From contig DIYJ01000014.1 of assembly GCA_002428995.1 (NCBI GenBank), forward strand, positions 1 to 64,000: 64,000 bases of DNA, in the 5' to 3' direction. The notes below the pieces were generated by a model. That model was given only the letters and a program-made list of their open reading frames with translations, was not told the DNA's origin and did no database searches. A program made the position numbers and the translations under genes. This document shows, piece by piece, positions 26,771 through 35,459 of the stretch. Position 1 is the stretch's first letter; each line of letters starts with the position of its first letter. Source of the stretch: Flavobacteriales bacterium UBA6057 (GTDB lineage: Bacteria > Bacteroidota > Bacteroidia > Flavobacteriales_G > Salibacteraceae).

Positions 26771-28333
26771 TTAGTTGATGTATTTCCCGCCTTTGTACTC
26801 CCAGAACCAGATATGTGAATTGGGGTAGAAACGACTCCCCATTTTTCCTCCAGAGATCACATCAATATGTCCAGGACCATTTCCACCATATTCAGGATGC
26901 AGGAAGAAGATGATGCCCTCCTTGTTGATGAAATCGGACTCCTGCCATTTGGTGCCATCCTTTTTGATGTATTTCTTCGGATACTTAATGGCTTTGTGCA
27001 ACCAATCGGCCAATGCTTTAGCACTGGGTTGATGCACAATATTGCTGCCCTTATGCTTATGTATCTGACGAAATTTATTGGACCCACTGATATCAACTCC
27101 GGCACCCTGCAAAGCAATGCTCATTCGAATGGCACACTCATCTGTAGAGCTGCTGCAATGTTCACCAGGATAGGCTGGATAGTGCGCCTTGATGGTTTTC
27201 GGTGATGGGAAGCCGGTCTCACCAAAAGCCCGGTAGCCATCCACTTCAGAAATATACTCCAGGGTATCTGTGTAAAAGCTCTGACCTTCAGAAACAGGGT
27301 TGAAGCGAAGGTCCGGAGTGAAGGACATCAGATCTACGAAATTGGTGCTCATCAACCCGCTCAAATCCCTGACCGGCAGCTTCAGCGCCTTGAGAATGGA
27401 CTTGAAAACGGCCGCAGAAATCATCTTCTTCAGCACTGGAATGAGGCTGTTGGATCTCCTTGCACGGATGTCATAGATCATGTGCTTTCCATCGTAATCG
27501 ATGCGCACACGCGCGAAATACCCCGCGATCGCGTCCCCTATGTTTGCGCCTTCATAAGTCAATGACAGGTAGAAAAGCCCATTGGCATTCGTGGTCGAAA
27601 CGCTGTGCACCACCTTGGCTGAGTCCACCAGGTTTGCCTGTCCTTCCATGGAAACTCCTAGAAGGGTGACCGTTGCCCCCGAAATTGGCTTCCCATCGCT
27701 GTCCTTCACAAAACCAATGACAGGAAGGGTCTTCCGACCTCCAAGACTGTTCACCAGGCCGCTCCAACCGTGGCTTTGCGAAAGCAGATAAGACTGCCCG
27801 GAAGCCATCGGTGCAAATGTGACATGATCATTCACCGCAATGCCATCCATGTAATGTGTGCTCACCAGCTTATCGAAGCTGATGATGGGCAACTTGAGCG
27901 TTTCAGAAATGCTCTTCCACCTGGAGATATCAATGATCGATTCCAGGATGGCCTTGGCGGGTGTCTTGCTCTTGATGCCAATGGCGGTGATCATTTGCTC
28001 TCCGTCAAACTCAATTTTAATCTTCACTCTGCCGGTCAGCACCGTTGCCGCGACATCGGTCTTGTCATACTTGAGGGATAGGTGAAAGAGCCCATCCGCA
28101 TCTGTAACGGTCGTCCGCAAGGTGATTTTGGCTGAGTCAACTGCGTTGATCTGTGCCTCCTTATACAATCCAAGCAGGGTCACCTTAGCTCCCTGTATCG
28201 GATCTCCATCGTTATCCACCAGGATGCCAAAGACGGGGATGTGTTTGTAGGCTGATTTGCCAAATGAAAAGGTCGTGCGCTGACGCTTGTGGTCGGTCAC
28301 TTCTTGTTGCAGCGAAAGGAGTTTATTTCTCAT
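26771..28333 (-). CDS. Tae4-like peptidoglycan amidase fused to duplicated beta-sandwich modules
   Basis: A 520-aa leaderless protein. Residues 1-28 carry a basic N-terminal motif (KLLSLQQEVTDHKRQ) shared with the two preceding genes. Residues about 31-187 and 203-357 are a tandem duplication: each has a carboxypeptidase-regulatory-like beta-sandwich (IPVFGILVDNDGDPIQGAKV and LPVIGFVKDSDGKPISGATV) and a helical linker ending in ALKLP/ETLKLP...SGQS. Residues about 380-520 match Tae4, the type VI amidase effector: Cys400 in TDECAIRMSIALQGAGV, then a helix (AKALADWLHKA), KEGIIFFL and His489/Asp491 in GHIDVISGG. Tae4 cleaves the D-Glu-mDAP stem bond. No Tai4-sized immunity gene is adjacent. Confidence 0.85.
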   Translation of the reverse strand: MRNKLLSLQQEVTDHKRQRTTFSFGKSAYKHIPVFGILVDNDGDPIQGAKVTLLGLYKEAQINAVDSAKITLRTTVTDADGLFHLSLKYDKTDVAATVLTGRVKIKIEFDGEQMITAIGIKSKTPAKAILESIIDISRWKSISETLKLPIISFDKLVSTHYMDGIAVNDHVTFAPMASGQSYLLSQSHGWSGLVNSLGGRKTLPVIGFVKDSDGKPISGATVTLLGVSMEGQANLVDSAKVVHSVSTTNANGLFYLSLTYEGANIGDAIAGYFARVRIDYDGKHMIYDIRARRSNSLIPVLKKMISAAVFKSILKALKLPVRDLSGLMSTNFVDLMSFTPDLRFNPVSEGQSFYTDTLEYISEVDGYRAFGETGFPSPKTIKAHYPAYPGEHCSSSTDECAIRMSIALQGAGVDISGSNKFRQIHKHKGSNIVHQPSAKALADWLHKAIKYPKKYIKKDGTKWQESDFINKEGIIFFLHPEYGGNGPGHIDVISGGKMGSRFYPNSHIWFWEYKGGKYIN

Positions 28334-28364
28334 GGTATGTTGTTTTTGTGTGGGTTAGCTATGG

Positions 28365-28922
28365 TTAGTTCAGGTCGTCCGAAGCCTGCTCCAGCGAAAA
28401 CTCTCCGAGATCGATGGACGGGGCTCCGTGAAAGTGTTTTTGAATGGTGGAGAAGGCTTGTGCATCCGGATCGGGTTGAGCTTTGTAAGCTGTTCTCCAG
28501 GAGGACAAATCGTCCGTATCCTCCATGCTCTGCTGAGTTTTCGCCTGTGCCTCCAACACCCGTTCAGGTTCAGGGTGAGGTTGAGGTTGGGATTGAGATT
28601 GAGGTTCAGGGTAAGATTGTACAGGCTGCTGTCGAGGTTCCGACTGACGTTGCATCTCATCGTGCATGGTAAATTCTTCCTCGATGCTCTGCTCCCTGTG
28701 AATCGGCTGAACGTGTTCTTGCACAGCTCCGGGAAGCTCCATCTGAATCGGGCTGAAATCATCGTAAAACTTCCCAAACACTCTGGGCTGCGGGATCGGG
28801 CTGCTTTCCAAAGCCAGCGCTGAAGCAGCAACCGGCTCAGAAACCAAACGCTGATGTCGCTGAACCTCTTCCACCAACTGGAAAAGCTTGCCTCTGCGCG
28901 CTGTATGTAAAGTCTTGAACAC
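28365..28922 (-). CDS. Low-complexity leaderless protein with shared N-terminal motif
   Basis: 185 aa, starting at GTG. The N-terminus (RGKLFQLVEEVQRHQRLV) aligns with the start of the Tae4-like protein. The segment GKFYDDFSPIQMELPG aligns with GQFYDDQSPLELTVNG of the 1123-aa protein upstream. The middle is rich in Q, P, E and S (QSYPEPQSQSQPQPHPEPE) and looks disordered; the C-terminus is acidic (DLGEFSLEQASDDLN). No catalytic domain. It could be a cargo remnant, a linker protein or an adaptor. Frame and operon position (31 and 50 nt from its neighbours) support it as a real gene. Confidence 0.7.
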   Translation of the reverse strand: MFKTLHTARRGKLFQLVEEVQRHQRLVSEPVAASALALESSPIPQPRVFGKFYDDFSPIQMELPGAVQEHVQPIHREQSIEEEFTMHDEMQRQSEPRQQPVQSYPEPQSQSQPQPHPEPERVLEAQAKTQQSMEDTDDLSSWRTAYKAQPDPDAQAFSTIQKHFHGAPSIDLGEFSLEQASDDLN

Positions 28923-28972
28923 TGGTGTTTATGACCGAATTGTTGATTTGTAACCCTTCGAGGTCGCTCGGA

Positions 28973-31900
28973 TCAGGAATTTCCGCTTTCCATGGCCTCG
29001 AGGGCTGTTCGCAATCCAGAGGAAACGACCGTTGAAGCAGCCCGCTGATTCCATGGAGCCGCTCGCTTAAAGCCCGAGAAAACCTCGTAGGCCTGCACTT
29101 TACCATCAATGGTGAGGTACAAAATGGCGTTGGTTTTTGCCTTCAGCCGTGTTCCATCGGTGCTTCCTGAAAACGTCCCCTGCTGCTGGAGCTCCCTGAG
29201 AAGACTTGCGTTGGCCTGAACGGCACTTGGGGAAATTCCACCTCCCGAAGGAAGGCCGACCCCGTGCACAAGGTGAATGTGCGCATGCTCGATCGTTCCT
29301 AAGCTGGGAGCGCTCATTCCATGGGCATGAGCACGCCCTGGAATGGGAGCAGGAATGGGCACTGGCGCGGGCTGTCCCGGGTGCGCGATCTGATACACGG
29401 AACCGTCTACCATCGTGCCATCGTGGTATACCTCTCCCGTTGGTGCGCGTACGGTGACTCCCAGAAAGTCAGCCACTTCCTTGAGCTTGTAGCTTCCTTC
29501 GGCACCTGCTCCTACTTCACAGCCGTAGAGCATCACTTGTGCATTGGGTGCCATGTGTTTTTTCAGTCGGGGAACGTATTTCTTCCACGTGGTTACTTTT
29601 CCACTGGCCGTCTTTCCATTGATGGTTTTGTGCAGCGAAAAGCCCTTGCCGTCTCCCACGGAAATATTTCCCCTTGCTCCATGGCCGCTGATGATCAAAC
29701 GGCCAATTTTTCGGCCGGCCGCATGGGCAATCACCAAGTCTACCATGTGCTCAACGCTGGTAGCGCGCAGGGCATCAGGATTCAGCTCCACTTCATCATC
29801 GGTAACCTGATCGCTGGGTTCAAACTTTTCAATCACACGAATGGCAATCGCTTCCTCTCCCATCTGAGCAGTCAGGCCTCCGCCTCCCTTGTGATACCTG
29901 CTTTTCAAAGCCGCATGAAGCCCTTCGCTGAGAGCGTAGCTCTTTTCCCGCTTGCCATAAGCTGCAATCAGGTTGTAATGATTGAATACTTCGTAAGCAT
30001 TTCTCGCTCCATCCTGATCGAGGTACATCACAAGGTTTGTCTTCGCACCGAGCGAGGTTTTGTCTTTAGGTGCAGAGAAATCCAGTTCTCGCCTGAGAAG
30101 ATTGATCAAGGCATCATCAGCTGGTTGAGCTGTAGAAGGGGTTGTTCCTGCCGTTGGCAGCCCATGCCCTTTCACAGAATGCACCAAAACTCCGTCTATG
30201 GGAACTTGACTGAAGGCTTCAACTCCATGAGCCGTTGTGAAAAGAGACTTGGCCTCAGGGATCGCCTTGGGAGCGGGCTTATCAGGATGCGCTACCTGAT
30301 GGACCGAACCGGGATCTTCAGCACCGAGTGAATACACATCGCCCGTAGGTGCTTTCACAGTCACTCCCAGGAAATCTGCAAGCTCCTTGAGCTTTTCACT
30401 GCCCTCCTTCTCAGCTCCGGTTTTGCAGCCTCTCAGAAAGACAACCGCATCAGGGGCAAACATGCCTTTCAGGTGTTTGAGCGGCTCGCCCCAGGCTTCC
30501 TTGTTTCCATTGATGTGCTGGTTGGGTGCAGAGCCTTTGCCTTCTCCGGTGGCGATGATCCCAGGTGCTCCATGACCATGGATGGTGAGCTTCGCTATTT
30601 TTCTGCCGGCAGCTTCATTGATGACAGACTGCACCAGGTTGTCAAGGTTTGTGATTCTTAACCCATGCGGCAGCCTTCCCGCAACCTGTTCGCAAAAGAG
30701 GTCAGCCGGTGTCGGTTTTTCGATCACATCAATTTCCACCGTTTCATTCTCTCCCTGCGCCTCGAAAAAATCGTCATGCCGCATGGAAAGGAAAGGCTTT
30801 TGTGCTTCTGGCTCAAGGTTCCTGAGTGCCTGTTGCAAGCTATCAGAAACAGAGTTCGAAGTTTCTCGCCTTCCAAAGGGCGCTACAAGGTTGTAATCAT
30901 TGAAGACTTCATAGGCCTCGGTTTCATCGCCATTGTCGAGGTACAAAATGGCATTGGTGTCCGCCAACAACAGCGACTCATCCATGGACTGAGAGAAGTC
31001 CAGTTCGCGCTGCAATAGACTCACTAGCGATGCATCCAACATCCTGGCAGATTCTGGCATTTGTCCAGCTTCTGGAAGCCCATTTCCAACCACAAAATGC
31101 ACAGCCGCGCCTCGAACATTCGCGCTCATTCCACTCACAATGCTCTTTGCGGAAGCCTTCTTTGGAGCCTCGATCGGTGTTGGGGCCTTTTTGTTGGGAT
31201 AGGCAATCTGATGTTTCGAACCCTTTTCCTCCCGACCATCCGGATAGATATCCCCAGTAGGCGCCTCTACGGGAACGCCTAACACATCTGCAAACTGCTT
31301 CAGCTTGTCGCTGCCCTTTGTTCCAGCCCCTGTTCTGCATCCCGCCAGGTATACCTTCCCATTGGGATCCATGAGCTTCGCCAGCTTCTTGAGTTCTGTC
31401 TCCCACTGCGATCGATTTGAGTTCATATGCTTGTGATGCATCCATCCCTTGCCATCGCCTATAGAAATGTTTCCGGGTGAACCGTGACCACTGATGGTCA
31501 GCATTCTGATCTTACGTCCGGCAGCGGCTTTGTCCACCACTTCTACCATTTCTTTGATGGTGCTGGCGCGCAGAGCATCGGGCCGGAGCTTTGCTTCTTT
31601 ATCAATGGCCGTATCAGGTCCGGGAGGTTGTTCCAGAACGTAAAGCTCAACCGTGTCTTCCCCCAGTTGCCCAAACAACTCTTCATCGCGCATGCCTTGT
31701 TCCAATACGTCAAAGTTGATGGCCTCCTGACCTGCGTCATTTCCATCCTTCTGCCGAGCTTGAAGTTCCTGCAACAAGCTCATGGCATCGGAAGAAGTGG
31801 AAGCCTCTTCCGGTTTTGCCGTGGGCTCGTCAGGTGTTGGCAGATCCACTCCGGTCTTGTCCACGGGCTGCTGTTCCATCACACGCTTGAGCTCTTCGAA

Positions 31901-32344
31901 GTAATCGTCTTCCGAAGGTTTTGAATCCATAGCCTCTGGGGTTTCCTCCAGGGCTGAAAAGTCGAAATCAGGTTCTTTGGAAGGAGCATCTACATACACA
32001 CCGTCCAAGCCTTCGGCCGCGACCATTTCTGTCGATTCGTGATCCGTTCCAGGCACTTCCGGGCTCATTTCTTCAAAGGCTGCGGCATCTTCGTGGGGCT
32101 CGAAATGGTTCCGCTCGCGCATCGGACTCATCTGAATTGACGGCTCATCGGTGTGCTCAAAATGTGTCGCTTCGTTCGCAAAACCGGAGCCGTTCACCGT
32201 AAGTTCCAAGGGGCTTTGATCATCGTAAAACTGGCCCATCGCCACCTTACCAGCCGCAGGTTTTAATGCTTCAGGGTTGTGATTTAAAGGGTCACCCTTC
32301 CTCAAGGTGAGCTGGTGCTTTTGCAATTCGAGGAGTCGGTTCAT
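28973..32344 (-). CDS. Three tandem DUF4347/caspase-like domains, leaderless
   Basis: 1123 aa. An N-terminal motif (MNRLLELQKHQLTLRKGD), the GQFYDDQSPLELTVNG segment and an acidic disordered region run to about residue 225. Three modules of about 290 aa follow, each with a caspase-fold domain and an alpha/beta tail (ELDFS...TNAILYL...AYEVFNxYNL). Putative catalytic pairs are His287/Cys336, His591/Cys640 and His888/Cys942, in SGHGxxG and xGCxxGA contexts; spacing is 49, 49 and 54 residues. After each Cys follow GxxKLKExADFLGVxVxAPTG and HQIAxP. The pattern fits DUF4347 and the wider clan CD peptidases (C80/caspase). No signal peptide, and no T9SS domain at the end. Self-processing or target proteolysis is inferred. 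Confidence 0.87.
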   Translation of the reverse strand: MNRLLELQKHQLTLRKGDPLNHNPEALKPAAGKVAMGQFYDDQSPLELTVNGSGFANEATHFEHTDEPSIQMSPMRERNHFEPHEDAAAFEEMSPEVPGTDHESTEMVAAEGLDGVYVDAPSKEPDFDFSALEETPEAMDSKPSEDDYFEELKRVMEQQPVDKTGVDLPTPDEPTAKPEEASTSSDAMSLLQELQARQKDGNDAGQEAINFDVLEQGMRDEELFGQLGEDTVELYVLEQPPGPDTAIDKEAKLRPDALRASTIKEMVEVVDKAAAGRKIRMLTISGHGSPGNISIGDGKGWMHHKHMNSNRSQWETELKKLAKLMDPNGKVYLAGCRTGAGTKGSDKLKQFADVLGVPVEAPTGDIYPDGREEKGSKHQIAYPNKKAPTPIEAPKKASAKSIVSGMSANVRGAAVHFVVGNGLPEAGQMPESARMLDASLVSLLQRELDFSQSMDESLLLADTNAILYLDNGDETEAYEVFNDYNLVAPFGRRETSNSVSDSLQQALRNLEPEAQKPFLSMRHDDFFEAQGENETVEIDVIEKPTPADLFCEQVAGRLPHGLRITNLDNLVQSVINEAAGRKIAKLTIHGHGAPGIIATGEGKGSAPNQHINGNKEAWGEPLKHLKGMFAPDAVVFLRGCKTGAEKEGSEKLKELADFLGVTVKAPTGDVYSLGAEDPGSVHQVAHPDKPAPKAIPEAKSLFTTAHGVEAFSQVPIDGVLVHSVKGHGLPTAGTTPSTAQPADDALINLLRRELDFSAPKDKTSLGAKTNLVMYLDQDGARNAYEVFNHYNLIAAYGKREKSYALSEGLHAALKSRYHKGGGGLTAQMGEEAIAIRVIEKFEPSDQVTDDEVELNPDALRATSVEHMVDLVIAHAAGRKIGRLIISGHGARGNISVGDGKGFSLHKTINGKTASGKVTTWKKYVPRLKKHMAPNAQVMLYGCEVGAGAEGSYKLKEVADFLGVTVRAPTGEVYHDGTMVDGSVYQIAHPGQPAPVPIPAPIPGRAHAHGMSAPSLGTIEHAHIHLVHGVGLPSGGGISPSAVQANASLLRELQQQGTFSGSTDGTRLKAKTNAILYLTIDGKVQAYEVFSGFKRAAPWNQRAASTVVSSGLRTALEAMESGNS

Positions 32345-32347
32345 GAC

Positions 32348-33070
32348 TTAGTTTTTTAGGTTCAATCGGTAGGAGGAATAAGGGTCAAAGGCAATCAGTA
32401 ATTCATTTTGGCCACCGAGGGACAAATCGCCCAACTGGATGCTTACCTGCTGTTCATCGGCATGTGTGACGGGCACTTCCCGGTCATTGATCCGTGCCAC
32501 TGGAGCAAACTGATCGTTGATGCTCAGGTTGTCACCTTCAATGATGATCTCATCCTTGTTCTGGGACAATGACACGCGTGACACGCGCGGTTGCTTTTTG
32601 CCTCTGCGGGCGCGTTCCAGCAGGTTTGCGAGTTTTTGGTAGTTCTTCTTACGGGTGGACCCCACGTTTTCCAGTCCCACCTTTTCCTGGGTTTTTTTGA
32701 AGTCCTCGTAGGTGTTGATCCCCATCTTTTTCAGGTCGTCCTTTTCTTCGGTACTGATCTCATCGATGGTGTCGATGGAGATGTCGTCCTTCGTGGGGAT
32801 CTTAGAGGTTTCGCGCACTTGCCGGTCGGTAATCGACCCGAGTTGCAGGCTTAGTTTGGACGACCCTTCCTGGCCAGGCTTCGCGGTGGTGAAGCGTACA
32901 TTGTTTCCATCAAACTCGGGGAAGATCTGCAAGTCGAAAGACACATCCTTCACCGAATAGGTCAACGGTTTGTTGATCGCTTTCACAGCCAGCGTCTCCC
33001 TCACTTTGTCCAGTTCCAGTGTGAGTGAGTCCACAAATGATTCTATGCGCCAGGGTCTATTTGTGCTCAT
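32348..33070 (-). CDS. Leaderless protein with possible Trypco2-like N-domain and HhH-like middle
   Basis: 240 aa. Residues 8-90 (helix IESFVDSLTLELDKVRE, strands LTYSVKDVSFDLQIFPEF, then KLSLQLGS) resemble the trypsin-co-occurring domain 2 found beside proteases in conflict-type operons; this is a pattern impression only. Residues about 95-158 look like a helix-hairpin-helix pair (DLKKMGINTYEDFKKT, VGSTRKKNYQKLANLL). Residues 160-215 form a small IPT/TIG-like beta domain (VSRVSLSQNKDEIIIEGDNL). Its start overlaps the preceding gene by 14 nt and it ends 3 nt before the triple-caspase gene, so translation is probably coupled. Confidence 0.75.
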   Translation of the reverse strand: MSTNRPWRIESFVDSLTLELDKVRETLAVKAINKPLTYSVKDVSFDLQIFPEFDGNNVRFTTAKPGQEGSSKLSLQLGSITDRQVRETSKIPTKDDISIDTIDEISTEEKDDLKKMGINTYEDFKKTQEKVGLENVGSTRKKNYQKLANLLERARRGKKQPRVSRVSLSQNKDEIIIEGDNLSINDQFAPVARINDREVPVTHADEQQVSIQLGDLSLGGQNELLIAFDPYSSYRLNLKN

Positions 33071-33350
33071 CAGAATCGGATTCTCGGGTGATGGTCAGGC
33101 GCATCTGGTGAAACACGGGCATGAAAGTCGTTTCGATGCTCTGAGTGGGTGGCGCTGTTCCCAGCACTACGCGGCCGTCTTCGCCTACCATCACATCCAT
33201 CTCGATGGGAATGTTGAGGCGCATGTTGTCGATGTACATGGAGAACTGCGCGTTGCTGAATTCAGCTTCCAACTCCGTCAGGGAGCGCACAAATTCAGAA
33301 ACCGGAGCGAGGGCCTCGTCAATGTCTTCATATGTCGGTGAGAACGGCAT
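33057..33350 (-). CDS. Small leaderless beta-rich protein
   Basis: 97 aa, unknown. An N-terminal helix (EDIDEALAPVSEFVRSLTELEAEF) is followed by strands (AQFSMYIDNMRLNIPIEMDV, then GRVVLGTAPPTQ and QMRLTITRE). The helix-plus-strand layout resembles the first 80 residues of the next protein, so the two may share a fold. The acidic tail (RESDSDEHK) overlaps the next gene. Operon position and the strong coding pattern make it a likely real gene. Confidence 0.75.
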   Translation of the reverse strand: MPFSPTYEDIDEALAPVSEFVRSLTELEAEFSNAQFSMYIDNMRLNIPIEMDVMVGEDGRVVLGTAPPTQSIETTFMPVFHQMRLTITRESDSDEHK

Positions 33351-33357
33351 GAGGTGT

Positions 33358-33516
33358 TTAGGATCGGTTTTCGACCGAGGCTTTGGGAGTCAGTTTCACG
33401 GGCATCAGGTCGACTTTTTCGTCAAACAGCACCTTCATACCGTTGATCTTAACTTCCTGGTCTGACAGTCCGGAATGGAAGCCGTGGTTTAAGGGAAAGC
33501 GGGTAGCGTTGCTCAT
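33358..33516 (-). CDS. 52-aa small protein in effector operon
   Basis: An ATG at 33516 opens a 52-codon frame, MSNATRFPLNHGFHSGLSDQ to PVKLTPKASVENRS, ending in TAA. It fills the gap between the 636-aa and 97-aa genes with spacings of 27 and 7 nt, the same tight packing as the rest. The sequence has a beta-like core (EVKINGMKVLFDEKVDLMPV) and no signal peptide. Function unknown; a small structural subunit or adaptor is possible. Confidence 0.65.
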   Translation of the reverse strand: MSNATRFPLNHGFHSGLSDQEVKINGMKVLFDEKVDLMPVKLTPKASVENRS

Positions 33517-33543
33517 GATTGCTATAGTTTTTTGGATGAAGTT

Positions 33544-35454
33544 TTAGCGTTCAGACCGCACTCCAACGAAGTGAACGGAACGTGGAACAGGAAAGTGAAC
33601 GGCCTCGTCTTCAAAGGCTATTACCTGGCCGTTGGCATCAACGGACGTAGGGCGCTTCAGCAGAATCTTCTTCATCTCCAACTCAGGAAATACCCAAAGC
33701 GCACTCATGTCACCAGGTCTTCCACGGAAGGTGAGAGCAGCTGAAGCAAGTGTATCAAAGTGATCCACAAAGTCTTCGGAGTTCAAGGCCTGCAATTGAG
33801 TCGGGGACAGTGGCTGGTGGTTCGAGATTTGGGGAATGAGCTCGTTCAAAGACTGGATGCTGACCTCAAAGCCGCTTTTTAGCTTGGCTTTAAGAGTTCG
33901 CTGGTGACCCATTCCTTTGGGATCGCTGTAGAGAATCTTGGTTTCTACCTGGGCGTTGCGCTCGCCTTGCTCTCGCAACCGGTTGTAGTACTTGATTTGG
34001 AATTCGAGTGTACGGGTGTTCCCTTTGAAATCATCCTCCCAGACCTTGTGCCAGAAGTTGCGATGAGCCACGATGTCGTTCAATGGAATCGCGGGGCTTG
34101 TACTGGCTATGATCTTGCCTGCATGGTAAGCCTCGGTCAACTGGAAAAGGTGAGAATGATATGCGCCAATGTTCTGCTTCCTGGTGTTTTTGAAGATCAG
34201 CGAAATACAGCAGGAAATGTCTCTGTTGGTGGGCAGTTCCTGCAAGTCCTCACGAGGGATCACAATGCCCTGCAAAGTTGCTCCATTGGCTAGATGCTCC
34301 TGGCGAATGCGCCTTTCACCCAACAGCTGAAGGGTGGAAGCATCCTTGAACTGCAACTGCACCACTGCTTTGGCGATGGGCTTGGGTGTTTCCAGTTGAA
34401 CGGGGATGACCATGTCATGTGCCTTGGAATACACGGCAATTTCCCTTCCGACCACCTCCACCTTGCTCAGCGAAGGCACGGAGAGTTTGACACTCTTAAT
34501 GCGCTTGTATTTGATGGCCGAAGCGTTGCTTGCCACCGCCAGGCTCATGGAGGCGAGAATGTTCTCAATCATCTGGTTATCAGCATCCACTCCTGGATTC
34601 AACGCTTCCAGGTGTTTGAGCTCCTGCTGGTTCATGTTGAGAAGCGAGTCTGTGATGGTTTTGAGCAGTTTGTTGGGTGAATCAAGTGCTGCCTTGATTG
34701 TCTCCGGCTTCATTACACCTTTGAGCATTGGCAGCAAAGCCGCGATGGGAAAAGCCTGTGCTTCTGAAACAGCCGGTAGAGACTTGGTTTTCGCGGCAGG
34801 TGCCATGGCTTGTTTGAGCGCAGCCATCACTTGCGGGTTGCTGAGCAGCTGGCCCAACACTCCGCCCAAATCGGGTGTGGAGGGTTTGCCATTGCTCTTC
34901 TTCCCGCCTTGCAGTGCTCCGGTGATGGCCGGTAACAGCTGCGTGATGATGGGAAGCACCTTGGGAAGAATCGATGAGATTCCCCCAATGATGGAAGCCA
35001 GGAACATCGAATCACTATAGGTGTGTTCACTGAACTGGAAGGGTATACGGTCTGTGGTCTGGTTTCGCATTTCGTGCTGATTTGAAAACCCAAGCGGTGG
35101 CAGTTCGAATGGCGCACCGTCATCGGCAGTATTGGTGTGGAATAGGGAAATGACTTTGGAGTAAGCAGCTCCACTCTTGTCGGGGCGCCTGAAGCTGATG
35201 AGCTGAACGTATTGCTGCCTTGGCTTGAACAGGTGTGCCGGCAAGGCCAGCGTTCCCCGACCCAGCGCTGAAGGTTTCACCATCGCCTGTGGGGTTTGGT
35301 GATACACTTCCTCCAGGTGTTCGAGCCCGGTGCGTCTGGAGCGTTGTCGGCCTTCTCCGATTCCTACGATGAAATGGCGACTGCTGCCAATGTCGTATTG
35401 GAAGTGGTGATGACCGCCACGGCTCCCATCGTATTTCAGGTAGGCCAGCGCCAC
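33544..35454 (-). CDS. 636-aa unknown protein with long hydrophobic segment, leaderless
   Basis: Not recognised. The N-terminal 120 residues are beta-rich (HHHFQYDIGSSRHFIVGIG; LALPAHLFKPRQQYVQLISF). Residues about 149-182 form a 34-residue hydrophobic stretch with prolines and glycines (SMFLASIIGGISSILPKVLP, then IITQLLPAITGAL), long enough to cross a membrane. A helical region runs to about residue 300, then an alternating beta region (VKLSVPSLSKVEVVGREIAV) and a C-terminal part with NPHT-like helices. No signal peptide precedes it. The gap to the upstream gene is 5 nt. It could be the membrane-acting or scaffold part of the locus. Confidence 0.75.
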   Translation of the reverse strand: MALAYLKYDGSRGGHHHFQYDIGSSRHFIVGIGEGRQRSRRTGLEHLEEVYHQTPQAMVKPSALGRGTLALPAHLFKPRQQYVQLISFRRPDKSGAAYSKVISLFHTNTADDGAPFELPPLGFSNQHEMRNQTTDRIPFQFSEHTYSDSMFLASIIGGISSILPKVLPIITQLLPAITGALQGGKKSNGKPSTPDLGGVLGQLLSNPQVMAALKQAMAPAAKTKSLPAVSEAQAFPIAALLPMLKGVMKPETIKAALDSPNKLLKTITDSLLNMNQQELKHLEALNPGVDADNQMIENILASMSLAVASNASAIKYKRIKSVKLSVPSLSKVEVVGREIAVYSKAHDMVIPVQLETPKPIAKAVVQLQFKDASTLQLLGERRIRQEHLANGATLQGIVIPREDLQELPTNRDISCCISLIFKNTRKQNIGAYHSHLFQLTEAYHAGKIIASTSPAIPLNDIVAHRNFWHKVWEDDFKGNTRTLEFQIKYYNRLREQGERNAQVETKILYSDPKGMGHQRTLKAKLKSGFEVSIQSLNELIPQISNHQPLSPTQLQALNSEDFVDHFDTLASAALTFRGRPGDMSALWVFPELEMKKILLKRPTSVDANGQVIAFEDEAVHFPVPRSVHFVGVRSER

Positions 35455-35459
35455 GGCTC

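Noticed and set aside
28370..28831. 153-codon second frame inside the 185-aa gene
   Set aside because: Low-complexity repeats leave several frames open; only the 185-aa frame shares its N-terminus with neighbours.
29321..30331. 336-codon plus-strand frame inside the triple-caspase gene
   Set aside because: It lies antisense to a protein with strong domain conservation and has no sensible composition; a shadow.
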